Shown here: one piece after another, positions 8,608-18,158 of the stretch | Layout: each line of letters begins with the position of its first letter | How positions within the stretch are numbered: position 1 is the stretch's first letter | DNA from: Alphaproteobacteria bacterium | GTDB taxonomy: Bacteria > Pseudomonadota > Alphaproteobacteria > Bin65 | Direction: 5' to 3' | DNA: 64,000 nt | Assembly (NCBI GenBank): GCA_022819985.1 | Contig: JAJEGH010000046.1 | Coordinates: 45,993 to 109,992 of the forward strand | The notes under the pieces: generated by a model | The model's input: the letters and a program-made list of their open reading frames with translations, nothing else | Told to the model about the DNA's origin: nothing | Databases searched by the model: none | Position numbers and translations under genes: made by a program

Positions 8608-8760
8608 CGCCGCCGCGCCGCATCGAGGTCCCGGGTTCCGGTTCGGGGGTTCCGGTCCAGCGAACGGGAAACGTCATCGAGCGGGCGGCGGGGCGCTGCC
8701 GTCGTCCTTGATCGCAAGGGCCCCGGCGGCCCTGTTCGCCTTCAGGAGCGAGGTTAGGGG

Positions 8761-10065
8761 ATGAGCACTGAAGCGCAGGGCGCGCCGCGCAACCGGACGC
8801 TGAAATGGATCGACGACCGCATGCCGATCGTCTCCATGACGGAGCATGCGCTCTACTACCCGGTGCCGCGCAACCTGAACTACCTGTGGAATTTCGGCTC
8901 GCTGGCCGGCCTGTCGCTCATCATCATGATCGTGACCGGCATCGTGCTCTCGATGCACTACACGCCGCATACCGACTACGCCTTCGATTCGGTCGAGCGC
9001 ATCATGCGCGACGTCAACTATGGCTGGCTGATCCGCTACGTTCACATGAACGGCGGGTCGATGTTCTTCATCGTCGTCTACCTGCACATCTTCCGCGGTC
9101 TCTACTACGGCTCCTTCAAGACGCCGCGGGAACTGCTGTGGTGGCTCGGCGTCGTCATCCTGTTCCTGATGATGGCGACGGCGTTCATGGGCTATGTGCT
9201 GCCCTGGGGCCAGATGAGCTTCTGGGCCGCCAAGGTGATCACGAGCATGGTCGGCGCCGTGCCGCTGATCGGCGAATCCCTGACCGAACTGCTGTGGGGC
9301 GGCTTCACGGTCGACAACCCGACCCTCAACCGCTTCTACAGCCTGCATTATCTGCTGCCCTTCGTCATTCTGGGGGTCGTCGTCCTGCACATCTGGGCGC
9401 TGCACACGGTCAAGGCGAACAACCCGCTGGGCATCGACATGAAGGGCCCGCAGGACTCGATCGATTTCCATCCCTACTACACAACGAAGGATCTGTTCGG
9501 CACCGGCGTGTTCCTGCTGGTCTTCGCCGCCTTCGTCTTCTACGCGCCGAACTATCTCGGCCATCCCGACAACTACATCCAGGCCGACCCGCTGAAGACG
9601 CCGCCGCACATCGTGCCGGAATGGTATTTCCTGCCCTACTACACGATTCTGCGCTCCTTCACCGACGACTGGTGGCTGTTCCAGATCCTGCTCGGCTGGT
9701 GGGGCATGGAAGCCAAGCTGGCCGGCGTGCTCGCCATGGCCGGCGCGGTCGCCGTGCTGTTCGTTCTGCCCTGGCTCGACACGTCGCGGGTGCGCAGCGC
9801 GAAGTTCCGGCCGGTCTACCGGGTGTTTTTCTGGCTTTTCGTGATCGACTGCCTGATCCTCGGCTGGATCGGCGCGCAGCCGGCCGAACCGCCCTGGACC
9901 TCGATCGGCCAGTGGGCGACGCTGTGGTATTTCGCCCATTTCCTCGTCATCCTGCCGCTGGTCTCGCGGGTCGAGCGGCCGAGGCCGCTGCCCCATAGTA
10001 TCAGCCAGCCCGTGCTGGGCGGCGGTGCGGCGGCAGCCGCTGCGCCGATGGAGGCCTCCCGATGA
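8761..10065 (+). CDS. petB: Cytochrome b subunit of the bc1 complex
   Basis: The 434-residue cytochrome b has eight predicted membrane helices and the histidine pairs binding hemes bL and bH (for example [20 protein letters not shown] near 97-116 and [15 protein letters not shown] near 195-220). The quinol-site PEWY motif is present ([10 protein letters not shown], around 284-293). Length is typical of alphaproteobacterial PetB. The last codons overlap the ATG of petC (ATGA at 10062-10065), so the two are translationally coupled. Confidence 0.97.
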   Translation: MSTEAQGAPRNRTLKWIDDRMPIVSMTEHALYYPVPRNLNYLWNFGSLAGLSLIIMIVTGIVLSMHYTPHTDYAFDSVERIMRDVNYGWLIRYVHMNGGSMFFIVVYLHIFRGLYYGSFKTPRELLWWLGVVILFLMMATAFMGYVLPWGQMSFWAAKVITSMVGAVPLIGESLTELLWGGFTVDNPTLNRFYSLHYLLPFVILGVVVLHIWALHTVKANNPLGIDMKGPQDSIDFHPYYTTKDLFGTGVFLLVFAAFVFYAPNYLGHPDNYIQADPLKTPPHIVPEWYFLPYYTILRSFTDDWWLFQILLGWWGMEAKLAGVLAMAGAVAVLFVLPWLDTSRVRSAKFRPVYRVFFWLFVIDCLILGWIGAQPAEPPWTSIGQWATLWYFAHFLVILPLVSRVERPRPLPHSISQPVLGGGAAAAAAPMEASR

Positions 10066-10907
10066 TCCGCTCCCCGTTGCGCGCGCTCCATCGTCTGCTG
10101 GCGCCGGCCGCCATCGCCGCGGTCCTGGCGGGCGGAGCGGTTCCGGCGCCTGCGTTCGCCGCCGGCGACGCCGTTGCGCCGAAGGCGGTTGCCTGGACCT
10201 TCAACGGCGTCTTCGGCCGCTACGACTATCCCCAGTTGCGCCGCGGCCTCCAAGTCTACAACGAGGTCTGCGCGGCCTGCCACGGGCTGCGCCTGGTGGC
10301 CTACCGCGATCTGGCGGCGATCGGCCTCAGCGAGGCGCAAATCCGCACCATCGCCGGCGACAAGGAGGTTGCCGGCGAGCCGGACGAAGAGGGCGAACCG
10401 ACCGTCCGCCCGGCCGAGCCCAAGGACCGCTTCGTCGATCCGTTCCCCAACGTCCAGGCGGCGATGGCGTCGAACAACGGCGCGGCCCCGCCGGACCTGT
10501 CGTTGATCGTCAAGGCGCGCGGCGGCGCGGCGGACTATGTCTATTCGCTGCTCACCGGCTATGTCTCCGAAGCGGCCTGCAAGAAACAGTTCAAGGACAG
10601 CCAGGGCAATCCGCTCGTGCCGGCGGAGGGCCAGTACTGTAACACCTACATGTCCGGCCATATCATCGCGATGGCGCCGCCGCTGACCGAGGACGGCCAG
10701 GTCGAATACGAAGAGGCGGGCGCGCCGCCGGCGAGCGTCGACCAGATGTCCAAGGACGTGACCGCCTTCCTCGCCTGGGCGGCCGAGCCCTACATGGTCG
10801 AGCGCAAGCGCATGGGCATCAAGGTGATGCTGTTCCTGCTCCTGTTCACCGGCTTCATGTATGCCATCTACCGCCAGGTGAAGAAGGACGTGAAGGGGAG
10901 CGCGTAG
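10062..10907 (+). CDS. petC: Cytochrome c1 subunit of the bc1 complex
   Basis: The 281-residue protein starts with a Sec signal (about 1-34, cleaved near FAA), so the haem domain is periplasmic. The heme c motif CAACH is at 70-74 and an axial Met candidate lies in the AMAPPL segment (about 204-209). A C-terminal helix ([20 protein letters not shown]) anchors it to the membrane, ending in a basic cytoplasmic tail. It completes the petABC operon and hands electrons to soluble or membrane cytochrome c. Confidence 0.97.
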   Translation: MIRSPLRALHRLLAPAAIAAVLAGGAVPAPAFAAGDAVAPKAVAWTFNGVFGRYDYPQLRRGLQVYNEVCAACHGLRLVAYRDLAAIGLSEAQIRTIAGDKEVAGEPDEEGEPTVRPAEPKDRFVDPFPNVQAAMASNNGAAPPDLSLIVKARGGAADYVYSLLTGYVSEAACKKQFKDSQGNPLVPAEGQYCNTYMSGHIIAMAPPLTEDGQVEYEEAGAPPASVDQMSKDVTAFLAWAAEPYMVERKRMGIKVMLFLLLFTGFMYAIYRQVKKDVKGSA

Positions 10908-10984
10908 GGGCGGCTTCCGGCGCGACGCACCCGTCGAATCACGGGGCGGCGTTCCGGTCGAAAGGATGGACCGGAAGCGACAGC

Positions 10985-13900
10985 CTACTCCGCGGCTTCC
11001 CGTATCGCCCTCTTGCTCCGCTCCGCCGGGTCGCGGAACGGGCGCATGAGTTCGGCCTGGCGCTCAGCGGCGCAGGCCATGCTGGCTTCCTTGATGTGGC
11101 CGTAGCCGCGGATATCCTCCGGGATGCCGGCGATCTCGACCGCGAGGGCGTGGGAGTCGGCGCTCAGCCCGCCGATCAGTTCCGTGACCGTCGCTTCATA
11201 GTCGGCGACAAGCTTGCGCTCGGCCTTGCGCTCCGCCGTCCGGCCGAACGGGTCGAACGGCCCGCCCCGCAGCCCCTTCAGCTTCGCCAGCAGGGCGAAG
11301 GCCGTGAAGATCCACGGGCCGTATTCCCGTTTCTCGAGCTGGCCGGTCTCCGGATCGCGCCGGGCCAGCAGCGGCGGGGCGAGATGGACCGTCATGCGGT
11401 GGTCGCCGTCCTCGAACGTCTGGGCGACCTGGCGGCGGAACGCGCCGTCCGAATAGAGCCGGGCGACCTCGTATTCGTCCTTGTAGGCCATCAGCTTGTA
11501 GAAGTTCCGCGCCACGGCGAGCGCGAAGCCCTCAAGGCCCTTCGCCTTGTCCCGCTCGGCCGCCTCGGCCACCCGTACCAGGCTTTCGTACCGGTCGGCG
11601 TAGGCCGCGTTCTGATAGGCCGTCAGCTCCTTGTGCCGGATCGCCACGATCTCGTCGAGCGCCTCCGCCCGTTTCGGCTTGAACTCCAACGGTTGGGCCG
11701 GGAAGGCGATCCTGCGCACCGAATCGAGGTCGACGGCGGCGCGCCGGCCCCAGTCGAAGGCCCGCTTGTTCGCCGTTACGGCGACGCCGTTCAACTCGAT
11801 CGCCTCGAAGATGGACTCCTGCTGCAACGGCACCATGCTCTTCTGCAGCGCATAGCCCAGCATGAACATGTTGGTCGCGATCGAATCGCCCATCAGGCGG
11901 GTCGCGATGGCGGTCGCCTCGAGCGCCTCGAACCGCCCCTCGCCGACGGTCTGCCCGACGATGTCCAGCAGGGCCTGGCCGGGGAATTGCAGGTCCTTGT
12001 CCCGGATGAAGCCGGCGGTCATCGTCTCTTGGGTGTTGACGATGGCGCGGGTCTTGTCCCGGCCCATCTTGGCGAGCGCCTCGTTGCTCGATGTCACCAC
12101 CAGGTCGCAACCGATCACCGCATCCGCCTCGCCGGCCGCGATGCGCACCGCGTGGATATCCTCCGGCCGCTCGGCGATGCGGATATGGCTCATCACCGCG
12201 CCATTCTTCTGGGCGACGCCGGTATGGTCGAGCGTGGTGACGCCCTTGCCCTCGATATGGGCGGCCATGGAAATCAGCGCGCCGACCGTGATGACTCCGG
12301 TGCCGCCGATTCCGGTCACGAGGATGCCGTAGGGCTCGGTACAGGCCGGAATGACCGGATCGGGGATCGCCTCGTCCGGCAGATCGGCCGGGCGCACGGT
12401 CGCCGCTGCCCGGCGCGGCGCGGCGCCGTGCACGGTCACGAAGCTCGGGCAGAAGCCCTTCACGCAGGAGAAGTCCTTGTTGCAGTTCGACTGGTCGATC
12501 CTGCGCTTGCGCCCGAACTCGGTCTCGACCGGCGTGACCGACATGCAGTTCGACTGGACCGAACAGTCGCCGCAGCCCTCGCATACCCGTTCGTTGATGA
12601 AGACGCGCTTCGGCGGATCGTAGAATTCGCCGCGCTTGCGGCGGCGGCGCTTCTCGGCGGCGCAGGTCTGGTCGTAGATCAGCACCGACACGCCCTTCCA
12701 CTCGCGCAGGTCGCGCTGGACCCGGTCGAGGTCGTTCCGGTGGTGGAAGGTGGCGCCGGGCGCAAAGTTCATCGAGGTCGGGTACTTGTCCGGCTCGTCG
12801 GAGACGATAACGACCTTCTTGACGCCCTCGGCATAGACCTGGAGCGAGATGTCGGCGACCGTCGGCTGGCCTTCGACCGGCTGGCCGCCGGTCATCGCCA
12901 CGGCGTCGTTGTAGAGAATCTTGTAGGTGATGTTGACGCCGGCCGCGACGCACGCCCGGATCGCCAGCAGGCCGCTGTGATAGTAGGTGCCGTCGCCCAG
13001 GTTGGCGAAGATGTGCTCCGCATTCGAGAACGCCGCCTGGCCGATCCACGGCGTGCCCTCGCCGCCCATCTGGGTGAAGGTCGCAGTATTGCGGTCCATC
13101 CATTGCGACATGAAATGACAGCCGATGCCGGAGACCGCCCGGCTGCCTTCCGGCACCCGGGTCGAGCTGTTGTGGGGGCAGCCGGAGCAGAAATAGGGCG
13201 TCCGGTCGAAATTGACCGGTTTCGTCGCCAGCGCCCTTTCCTTGCGGTCGAGGAATTCGAGCCGCTTGCGGACGGCCTCGTCGTCGTGGAATTTCAGGAT
13301 GCGCTCGCCGATCGCCCGGGAGATTTTGCCGGGCGACAGGTCGTTGGACGCCGGCAGCAGCCAGTTGCCGTCCTCGTCGAACTTGCCGACGACTCGCGGC
13401 CGGCTCGCCGCGTCCCAGTTGTAGAGCTGCTCCTTCAGCTGGTTCTCGATCAGGGCGCGCTTTTCCTCGACGACGACGATCTCCTCGAGGCCGTGGGCGA
13501 ATTCCCGCACGCCGTCCTTCTCCAGCGGCCAGACCATGCCGACCTTGTAGAGGCGGATGCCGATGGCGGCGGCCTTGTCGTCGTCGATTCCCAGATCTTC
13601 CAGCGCCTGACGGACGTCCAGATAGGACTTGCCGCAGGTGACGATGCCGAGGCGTGGCCGGGGGCTGTCGATGACCACCCGGTCGATCCGGTTGGTCCGG
13701 GCGAAGGCCAGCGCCGCATAGGCCTTGTGCCGGAGCAGCCGGTCTTCCTGTTCGTGGATGCCGTCCGGCCAGCGGATGTTCAGGCCGCCTTCCGGCGGGG
13801 TGTAGGCGTTCGGAGTGTCGATCCGGACGCGATCCGGGGAAACCGAAACGGAGGCGGCGCTTTCGACAACCTCGGCGACCGTCTTGAAGCCGACCCACGC

Positions 13901-14491
13901 GCCCGTGTAACGCGACATGGCCCAGCCCATCAGGCCGTAGTCCAGCATCTCCTGGACGTTGGCCGGGTACAGGACCGGCACCATCGCCGCCATGAACATG
14001 TGGTCGGACTGGTGCGGCAGGGTGGAGGAACTGGCGCCGTGGTCGTCGCCGGCGCAGATCAGCACGCCGCCATGCTTCGACGAGCCGGCCGCGTTGCCGT
14101 GTTTCATCACGTCGCCGCAGCGGTCGACGCCGGGGCCCTTGCCGTACCACATGGCGAACACGCCGTCCTTGGCGGCGTCGGGGAACAGCGGCAGTTGCTG
14201 GCTGCCCCAGACGGCCGTCATCGCCAGGTCTTCGTTGACCCCCGGCTCGAACTTGATGTGGTGGCGTTCGAGATATTTCTGCGCGCGCCACAGGTTCATG
14301 TCCAGGACGCCCAGCGGCGAGCCGCGATAGCCGCTGATGAAGCCGCCGGTGTCCAGGCCGGCCGCCAGGTCGCGCTGGCGCTGCATCATGGGCAGCCGGA
14401 CCAGCGCCTGGATGCCGGTCAGGAATACCCGGCCTTCCTCCAGTTCGTATTTGTCCTCGAGGGTTACTTTTCGCTGCGGCGTGGCGGCCAT
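10985..14491 (-). CDS. Indolepyruvate ferredoxin oxidoreductase, fused subunits
   Basis: The 1168-residue enzyme fuses the subunits of 2-oxoacid:ferredoxin oxidoreductases. An alpha-type N-terminal region is followed by a TPP-binding region near residues 480-570. A ferredoxin-like segment with many Cys lies around 635-680 (ERVCEGCGDCSVQSNC, then CNKDFSCVKGFCPS). A gamma-type domain follows from about 720 (TGIGGTGVITVGAL). It oxidatively decarboxylates aryl pyruvates from aromatic amino acid breakdown to aryl-acetyl-CoA. The gene is alone, convergent with petC and 77 bases from it. An unusually long open frame on the opposite strand is a composition artefact. Confidence 0.93.
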   Translation of the reverse strand: MAATPQRKVTLEDKYELEEGRVFLTGIQALVRLPMMQRQRDLAAGLDTGGFISGYRGSPLGVLDMNLWRAQKYLERHHIKFEPGVNEDLAMTAVWGSQQLPLFPDAAKDGVFAMWYGKGPGVDRCGDVMKHGNAAGSSKHGGVLICAGDDHGASSSTLPHQSDHMFMAAMVPVLYPANVQEMLDYGLMGWAMSRYTGAWVGFKTVAEVVESAASVSVSPDRVRIDTPNAYTPPEGGLNIRWPDGIHEQEDRLLRHKAYAALAFARTNRIDRVVIDSPRPRLGIVTCGKSYLDVRQALEDLGIDDDKAAAIGIRLYKVGMVWPLEKDGVREFAHGLEEIVVVEEKRALIENQLKEQLYNWDAASRPRVVGKFDEDGNWLLPASNDLSPGKISRAIGERILKFHDDEAVRKRLEFLDRKERALATKPVNFDRTPYFCSGCPHNSSTRVPEGSRAVSGIGCHFMSQWMDRNTATFTQMGGEGTPWIGQAAFSNAEHIFANLGDGTYYHSGLLAIRACVAAGVNITYKILYNDAVAMTGGQPVEGQPTVADISLQVYAEGVKKVVIVSDEPDKYPTSMNFAPGATFHHRNDLDRVQRDLREWKGVSVLIYDQTCAAEKRRRRKRGEFYDPPKRVFINERVCEGCGDCSVQSNCMSVTPVETEFGRKRRIDQSNCNKDFSCVKGFCPSFVTVHGAAPRRAAATVRPADLPDEAIPDPVIPACTEPYGILVTGIGGTGVITVGALISMAAHIEGKGVTTLDHTGVAQKNGAVMSHIRIAERPEDIHAVRIAAGEADAVIGCDLVVTSSNEALAKMGRDKTRAIVNTQETMTAGFIRDKDLQFPGQALLDIVGQTVGEGRFEALEATAIATRLMGDSIATNMFMLGYALQKSMVPLQQESIFEAIELNGVAVTANKRAFDWGRRAAVDLDSVRRIAFPAQPLEFKPKRAEALDEIVAIRHKELTAYQNAAYADRYESLVRVAEAAERDKAKGLEGFALAVARNFYKLMAYKDEYEVARLYSDGAFRRQVAQTFEDGDHRMTVHLAPPLLARRDPETGQLEKREYGPWIFTAFALLAKLKGLRGGPFDPFGRTAERKAERKLVADYEATVTELIGGLSADSHALAVEIAGIPEDIRGYGHIKEASMACAAERQAELMRPFRDPAERSKRAIREAAE

Positions 14492-14559
14492 GGGCTCGAG
14501 AGTTCCGTTTCAGGCAGATCCGGTGCGTGCGCGTAACCTAAGTGTATCGGCGCGGGACG

Positions 14560-14570
14560 CCAAGCGCGGG
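14560..14570. repeat. Left flanking direct repeat (probable target duplication)
   Basis: CCAAGCGCGGG here is repeated exactly at 15423-15433, on the other side of the inverted-repeat-bounded unit. The last G may belong to the terminal repeat, so the duplication is 10 or 11 bp. Confidence 0.75.
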
Positions 14571-14577
14571 TAGTGGG

Positions 14578-14952
14578 TCAGTTTGAATTTCCGGCAAGGC
14601 ATATCATCAGAAGCCTGTAGCCGTCGTCAGAAATGACAATATCGACGGGGTTGCCGTCCTTAGAGAGCCGGTGCTTTCCCAAGTCCACGGCCACGAAGGC
14701 GCGAAGACTGTTTCCGAATCGGAAGGCCCTCACAGACAGGATGGAGCGCCGCCGAACGGTCCAGAAGTTGAGTTCGTCCAGCAACTCCCCCTTGTCGACG
14801 GCATTGCTGGAGGGAAGCCATCTGCGACCGACAAAACTAACGAAGTCGGGTCCGCATAACTGCATCCACTTGGGCAGCGGCAGCGTGCCTTTCTGCGCAA
14901 CGGCAGGGCATATGGCCAAAGCGGCGAATAACAGAGCGAGTGCGATTCTCAT
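14578..14952 (-). CDS. Small secreted protein A (passenger gene)
   Basis: From the ATG at 14952 this gives 124 residues: a clear Sec signal peptide (MRIALALLFAALAICPAVAQ, cleavage near residue 20), then a mature domain with LCGPDFVSFVGRRWLP and NFWTVRRRSILSVRAFRFG. It resembles its upstream neighbour in the CGxD-F/W-VSFV motif and in the following layout. The stop codon and last residues lie inside the left terminal inverted repeat. I recognise no family. A periplasmic or secreted location is inferred from the signal peptide. The frame is open 29 codons further upstream, but the signal peptide and gene spacing favour 14952. Confidence 0.7.
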   Translation of the reverse strand: MRIALALLFAALAICPAVAQKGTLPLPKWMQLCGPDFVSFVGRRWLPSSNAVDKGELLDELNFWTVRRRSILSVRAFRFGNSLRAFVAVDLGKHRLSKDGNPVDIVISDDGYRLLMICLAGNSN

Positions 14953-14963
14953 TCGATAGCTTC

Positions 14964-15269
14964 CTATTTCAGCAGGCAGGCTCGGATCGCCAGGAAGGTG
15001 GCCTTGGGCACCTTGAACTCGTTTTCCGCCGGCCCCCATCCAAGCCCCTTGCGCACGCGAAGAAAGCCCACATCCACACTCGAACGAAGAACGAAGCTGC
15101 CCTTTCTGATGTCGGATTTACGGAGAAGGATTGCGACGCCAGCCAGATTGAGCGCGGTGGCGCTGTAAGGGACAAAGGAGACCCAATCCTTGCCGCAGAT
15201 CACTTCCCCGGCCCTGGTCGGCCCGGCAAGCGCTGCCAGCAGCACAATTGCAATGAGAGTCGCACGCAT
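14964..15269 (-). CDS. Small secreted protein B (passenger gene)
   Basis: From the ATG at 15269 this gives 101 residues with a signal peptide (MRATLIAIVLLAALAGPTRA), then EVICGKDWVSFVPYSATA, and FVLRSSVDVGFLRVRKGLGW near the end. A strong ribosome site (GGGAGG) precedes this ATG, which decides against the ATG six codons upstream. It is the first gene of a two-gene unit; protein A begins 11 bases after its stop. The shared CGxD(F/W)VSFV motif suggests the two arose by duplication. No function is known. Confidence 0.7.
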   Translation of the reverse strand: MRATLIAIVLLAALAGPTRAGEVICGKDWVSFVPYSATALNLAGVAILLRKSDIRKGSFVLRSSVDVGFLRVRKGLGWGPAENEFKVPKATFLAIRACLLK

Positions 15270-15422
15270 TGGCCCCTCCCTGTCCATTTGGCACAGATTG
15301 ATCCTAGCCGGTCAGGTTGAAACATGCCATTTGCGTCGGGACGCGCATGCGCCGCGTCGAGGAGAACCCCGATCCGGCCCACGCGGTCCCTACAAGAAAT
15401 CAAATTCAAACTGACCCACTAC

Positions 15423-15433
15423 CCAAGCGCGGG
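15423..15433. repeat. Right flanking direct repeat (probable target duplication)
   Basis: Exact copy of CCAAGCGCGGG found at 14560-14570, abutting the right terminal inverted repeat. Confidence 0.75.
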
Positions 15434-15624
15434 TTCGGCATGGGTCTCATTCGGCGCGAACCGCCGCCGCCCGATGCCGGGCCGCGCCGCTGCCCTTCGC
15501 GTTTACAGCTTTATGACGGCTTGTTAGAACCGCCCCATCGCGTGCGGGTTGCCCGGTCAGCCGGCCGGTCAACCGGCTCGGGCGAAGGGCAGGGACGGCC
15601 CGTTTGGGGCGTGACGGGGATTTC
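15434..15624. other. prs leader region
   Basis: 191 bases between the element and prs. It would hold the prs promoter, but no good hexamer pair is seen. A GGGG ribosome site lies about 7 bases before the prs ATG. If the element did insert here, it landed about 190 bases upstream of prs. Confidence 0.4.
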
Positions 15625-16569
15625 ATGAAACTGATCGCCGGCAACAGCAACCGGCCGCTCGCCGAAGCGGTCTCCGCCTATCTCAACGCGCCGCTGACGC
15701 AGGCCAATGTGCGCCGGTTCTCCGACATGGAGGTGTTTGTCGAGATCGAGGAGAACATCCGCGGAGAGGATGTTTTCGTCATCCAGTCGACCTCGTTCCC
15801 GGCCAACGACAACCTGATGGAACTGCTGGTGATGCTGGACGCGCTGCGCCGCGCGTCGGCGCGTCGGGTCACGGCCGCGGTGCCCTATTACGGCTATGCC
15901 CGGCAGGACCGCAAGACCGGCCCGCGCACGCCGATTTCCGCCAAGCTGGTCTCGAACCTCATCACCACGGCCGGCGCCAACCGGCTCCTCACCATCGACC
16001 TCCACGCCGGCCAGATCCAGGGCTTCTTCGATATTCCGGTGGACAATCTGTTCGCCGCGCCGGTCTTCACCGTCGACATCGAGCGCGAATACGGCGAGAA
16101 GAACGGTGCCGGCGAGGTGATGATCGTCTCGCCGGACGTGGGCGGCGTGCTGCGCGCCCGGGGCATCGCCCGCCGCATCGGCGCCGACCTCGCCATCATC
16201 GACAAGCGGCGCGAACGGGCCGGGGTCTCGGCGGTCATGAACATCATCGGCGACGTGAAGGGCCGGGCCTGCATCCTGGTCGACGATATCGTCGATTCCG
16301 CCGGCACCCTGTGCAACGCGTCCGACGCGCTGATGAATGCCGGCGCCGAATCGGTGGCGGCCTACGTCACCCACGGCGTGCTCTCGGGTGGCGCGGTCGG
16401 GCGGATCGCCGGTTCGCCGATCCGGGAGATGGTGATCACCGATTCGATCCAGGCGACCGAGGCCGTGCGCGTGTCCGACAAGCTCCGGCCGCTCAGCATC
16501 GCGCCGCTGATCGGCGAAGCCATCCGGCGGATCAGCGAAGAGACCAGCGTCAGCAGCCTGTTCAACTGA
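15625..16569 (+). CDS. prs: Ribose-phosphate pyrophosphokinase
   Basis: The 314-residue enzyme makes PRPP from ribose 5-phosphate and ATP for nucleotide, His and Trp synthesis. It has the N-terminal [10 protein letters not shown] start, the catalytic loop region [16 protein letters not shown] (about 91-106), the [18 protein letters not shown] block (about 128-145) and the PRPP-binding loop [13 protein letters not shown] (about 217-229). I use the ATG at 15625 because it begins the conserved MKLIAGNSN. It is followed by rplY, pth and ychF, a conserved order. Confidence 0.96.
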   Translation: MKLIAGNSNRPLAEAVSAYLNAPLTQANVRRFSDMEVFVEIEENIRGEDVFVIQSTSFPANDNLMELLVMLDALRRASARRVTAAVPYYGYARQDRKTGPRTPISAKLVSNLITTAGANRLLTIDLHAGQIQGFFDIPVDNLFAAPVFTVDIEREYGEKNGAGEVMIVSPDVGGVLRARGIARRIGADLAIIDKRRERAGVSAVMNIIGDVKGRACILVDDIVDSAGTLCNASDALMNAGAESVAAYVTHGVLSGGAVGRIAGSPIREMVITDSIQATEAVRVSDKLRPLSIAPLIGEAIRRISEETSVSSLFN

Positions 16570-16733
16570 GCCGGTTTCGGCCGCCCGACGCGTCGCCGGC
16601 CTGCGCCGCGGCCACCTGTCGCTTGATTGCGGCGTCCGCCCGGACCCATATCGCGGCGTCCGCGCGCGGCACCCCCATTGGCACCGAAGGGGAGGCCGGT
16701 TAGGCGGGCTCTGACAAAGATCGGAGACGAACG

Positions 16734-17411
16734 ATGAGCGACTACGCTGTGCTCGAAGCAGCGGCGCGCGACCGGGCCGGTAAGGGGGCCGCCCGGGCGA
16801 TCCGCCGCGAAGGCGGTGTGCCGGGGGTCATCTACGGCGGCGGCCAGGATGCCCTGATGCTGACGATGGATCCTAGAGTTCTGCACGCCCGGATGCGCAA
16901 GACGGGCTTCTTTGCTACCCAGTTCCATGTCGAGGTGTCCGGCAAGAAGCACCGCGTATTGCCGAAGGAAGTGCAGTTCCACCCGGTCACGGACGATCCG
17001 ATCCATGTCGATTTCCTGCGCGTGACCGACCGGACGCGGGTGACCGTCGAAATACCGGTCCGCTTCGTCAACGAGGAGGCGGCGCCGGGCCTTGAGGTCG
17101 GCGGCGTGCTGAGCGTCGTGCGCCACACGGTCGAGGTGGCGACCGCCGCCGGCAACATTCCCGAAGAGATCGTCGTCGATCTCACCGGCATGGAAATCGG
17201 CGATTCCGTCCGGATCGGCAGCATTTCGCTGCCGGAGGGCGTGCGGCCGACCATCGCCGACCGCGACTTCATGATCGCCTCTATCGCTGCGCCGATGCAG
17301 ATCGTCGAGGACGAAGAAGAAGAAGAGGACGACGACGAAATGGACGTCCCGACCGTCGCAGAGGACGAGGCGGCGCAGCAGGACGACGAGGACGGCCCGG
17401 CCGAATCCTGA
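16734..17411 (+). CDS. rplY: 50S ribosomal protein L25/TL5 (Ctc family)
   Basis: The 225-residue long form of L25 binds 5S rRNA in the large subunit. Residues 1-95 form the L25 domain (start with AARDRAGKGAARAIRREG, then VPGVIYGG); residues about 100-190 form the TL5 C-terminal beta domain. The end is a strongly acidic tail (EDEEEEEDDDEMD). A GGAGACGAACG ribosome site precedes the ATG. It lies in the prs-rplY-pth-ychF order typical of Proteobacteria. Confidence 0.95.
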   Translation: MSDYAVLEAAARDRAGKGAARAIRREGGVPGVIYGGGQDALMLTMDPRVLHARMRKTGFFATQFHVEVSGKKHRVLPKEVQFHPVTDDPIHVDFLRVTDRTRVTVEIPVRFVNEEAAPGLEVGGVLSVVRHTVEVATAAGNIPEEIVVDLTGMEIGDSVRIGSISLPEGVRPTIADRDFMIASIAAPMQIVEDEEEEEDDDEMDVPTVAEDEAAQQDDEDGPAES

Positions 17412-17477
17412 TCCCGCACCGCTGCGGATCTCCGGTGCGAAACTCCGGCGCGGCGGGCCATACCATAGGGCGCAGCC

Positions 17478-18158
17478 ATGTTGCTCCTGGTCGGACTGGG
17501 CAATCCGGGGCCGAAATTCGCCGGCCATCGCCACAATTTCGGCTTCATGGCGCTGGACGAGATCGCGCGGCGCTACGGCTTCGGGCCGTGGCGCGGCCGC
17601 TTCGCCGGCGCCGCCGCGGACGGCGAAGTCGCCGGCATGCGCATCCTGGCGCTCAAGCCGATGACACGGATGAACCTGTCGGGCCGCTCGGTCGGCGACG
17701 CGGTGCGCTTCCACAAGCTCGCACCGGCCGATGTCACCGTGCTCTACGACGAACTCGACCTTGTGCCCGGCAAGATGCGGGTCAAGATCGGCGGCGGCCA
17801 CGGCGGGCATAACGGCATAAGGGATATCGCGGCGCGGATCGGCCCGGACTTCCGCCGGGTCCGGCTCGGCATCGGCCATCCGGGCGACAGGGACCGGGTG
17901 ACCGGCTATGTCCTGCACGATTTCACCAAGGCTGAGCGCAGGACCGCCGGCGCGCTGATCGATGCGGTTGCCGAGGCCCTGCCCCTGCTGGTCGGCGGCG
18001 ACGACAACCGCTTCATGACGAAGGTCAGCCAGACCCTGAACCCGCCGCCCCCGAAACCCGAACCGAAACGGGACCCGAAACCGGAGCCGGATTCGGTGCG
18101 TGAGCCGGCACCCGAAAAGGCGGCCGCGCCGCCGGCCGGCGAGGGGGATGCCGGGTAG
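17478..18158 (+). CDS. pth: Peptidyl-tRNA hydrolase
   Basis: This enzyme releases peptides from prematurely dropped peptidyl-tRNA. The conserved VGLGNPGPKFAGHRHNFGF (about 4-22) contains the catalytic His, and LYDELDLVPGKMRVKIGGG the catalytic Asp. At 226 residues it is longer than the usual ~190-200 because of a C-terminal low-complexity tail rich in Pro, Lys and Glu (PPPPKPEPKRDPKPEPD onwards), probably disordered. Its stop directly abuts the ychF start, so the two should be co-translated. Confidence 0.95.
   Translation: MLLLVGLGNPGPKFAGHRHNFGFMALDEIARRYGFGPWRGRFAGAAADGEVAGMRILALKPMTRMNLSGRSVGDAVRFHKLAPADVTVLYDELDLVPGKMRVKIGGGHGGHNGIRDIAARIGPDFRRVRLGIGHPGDRDRVTGYVLHDFTKAERRTAGALIDAVAEALPLLVGGDDNRFMTKVSQTLNPPPPKPEPKRDPKPEPDSVREPAPEKAAAPPAGEGDAG

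Larger units (their letters stand above)
14570..15422. mobile_element. TIR-bounded ~850-bp element carrying two secreted-protein genes
   Basis: The terminal inverted repeats are identical over 20 bases: TAGTGGGTCAGTTTGAATTT at 14571-14590 and its exact complement at 15402-15421, with a matching G/C pair outside. An 11-bp direct repeat flanks the unit. Inside are two small minus-strand genes with signal peptides and no transposase, so it would be non-autonomous and depend on a transposase elsewhere. The left TIR also encodes the last codons and stop of the leftmost gene. The IS family was not determined. A 10-11 bp duplication is longer than for most IS families. Confidence 0.75.

Noticed and set aside
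11096..14536. Very long open frame antisense to the indolepyruvate oxidoreductase gene
   Set aside because: It lies exactly under a gene with clear domains and has low-complexity Arg/Ala/Gly composition; high-GC DNA gives few stops on the opposite strand.
14570..15422. A known IS family assignment for the TIR element
   Set aside because: No transposase is encoded and the 20-bp TIR alone does not let me name a family.
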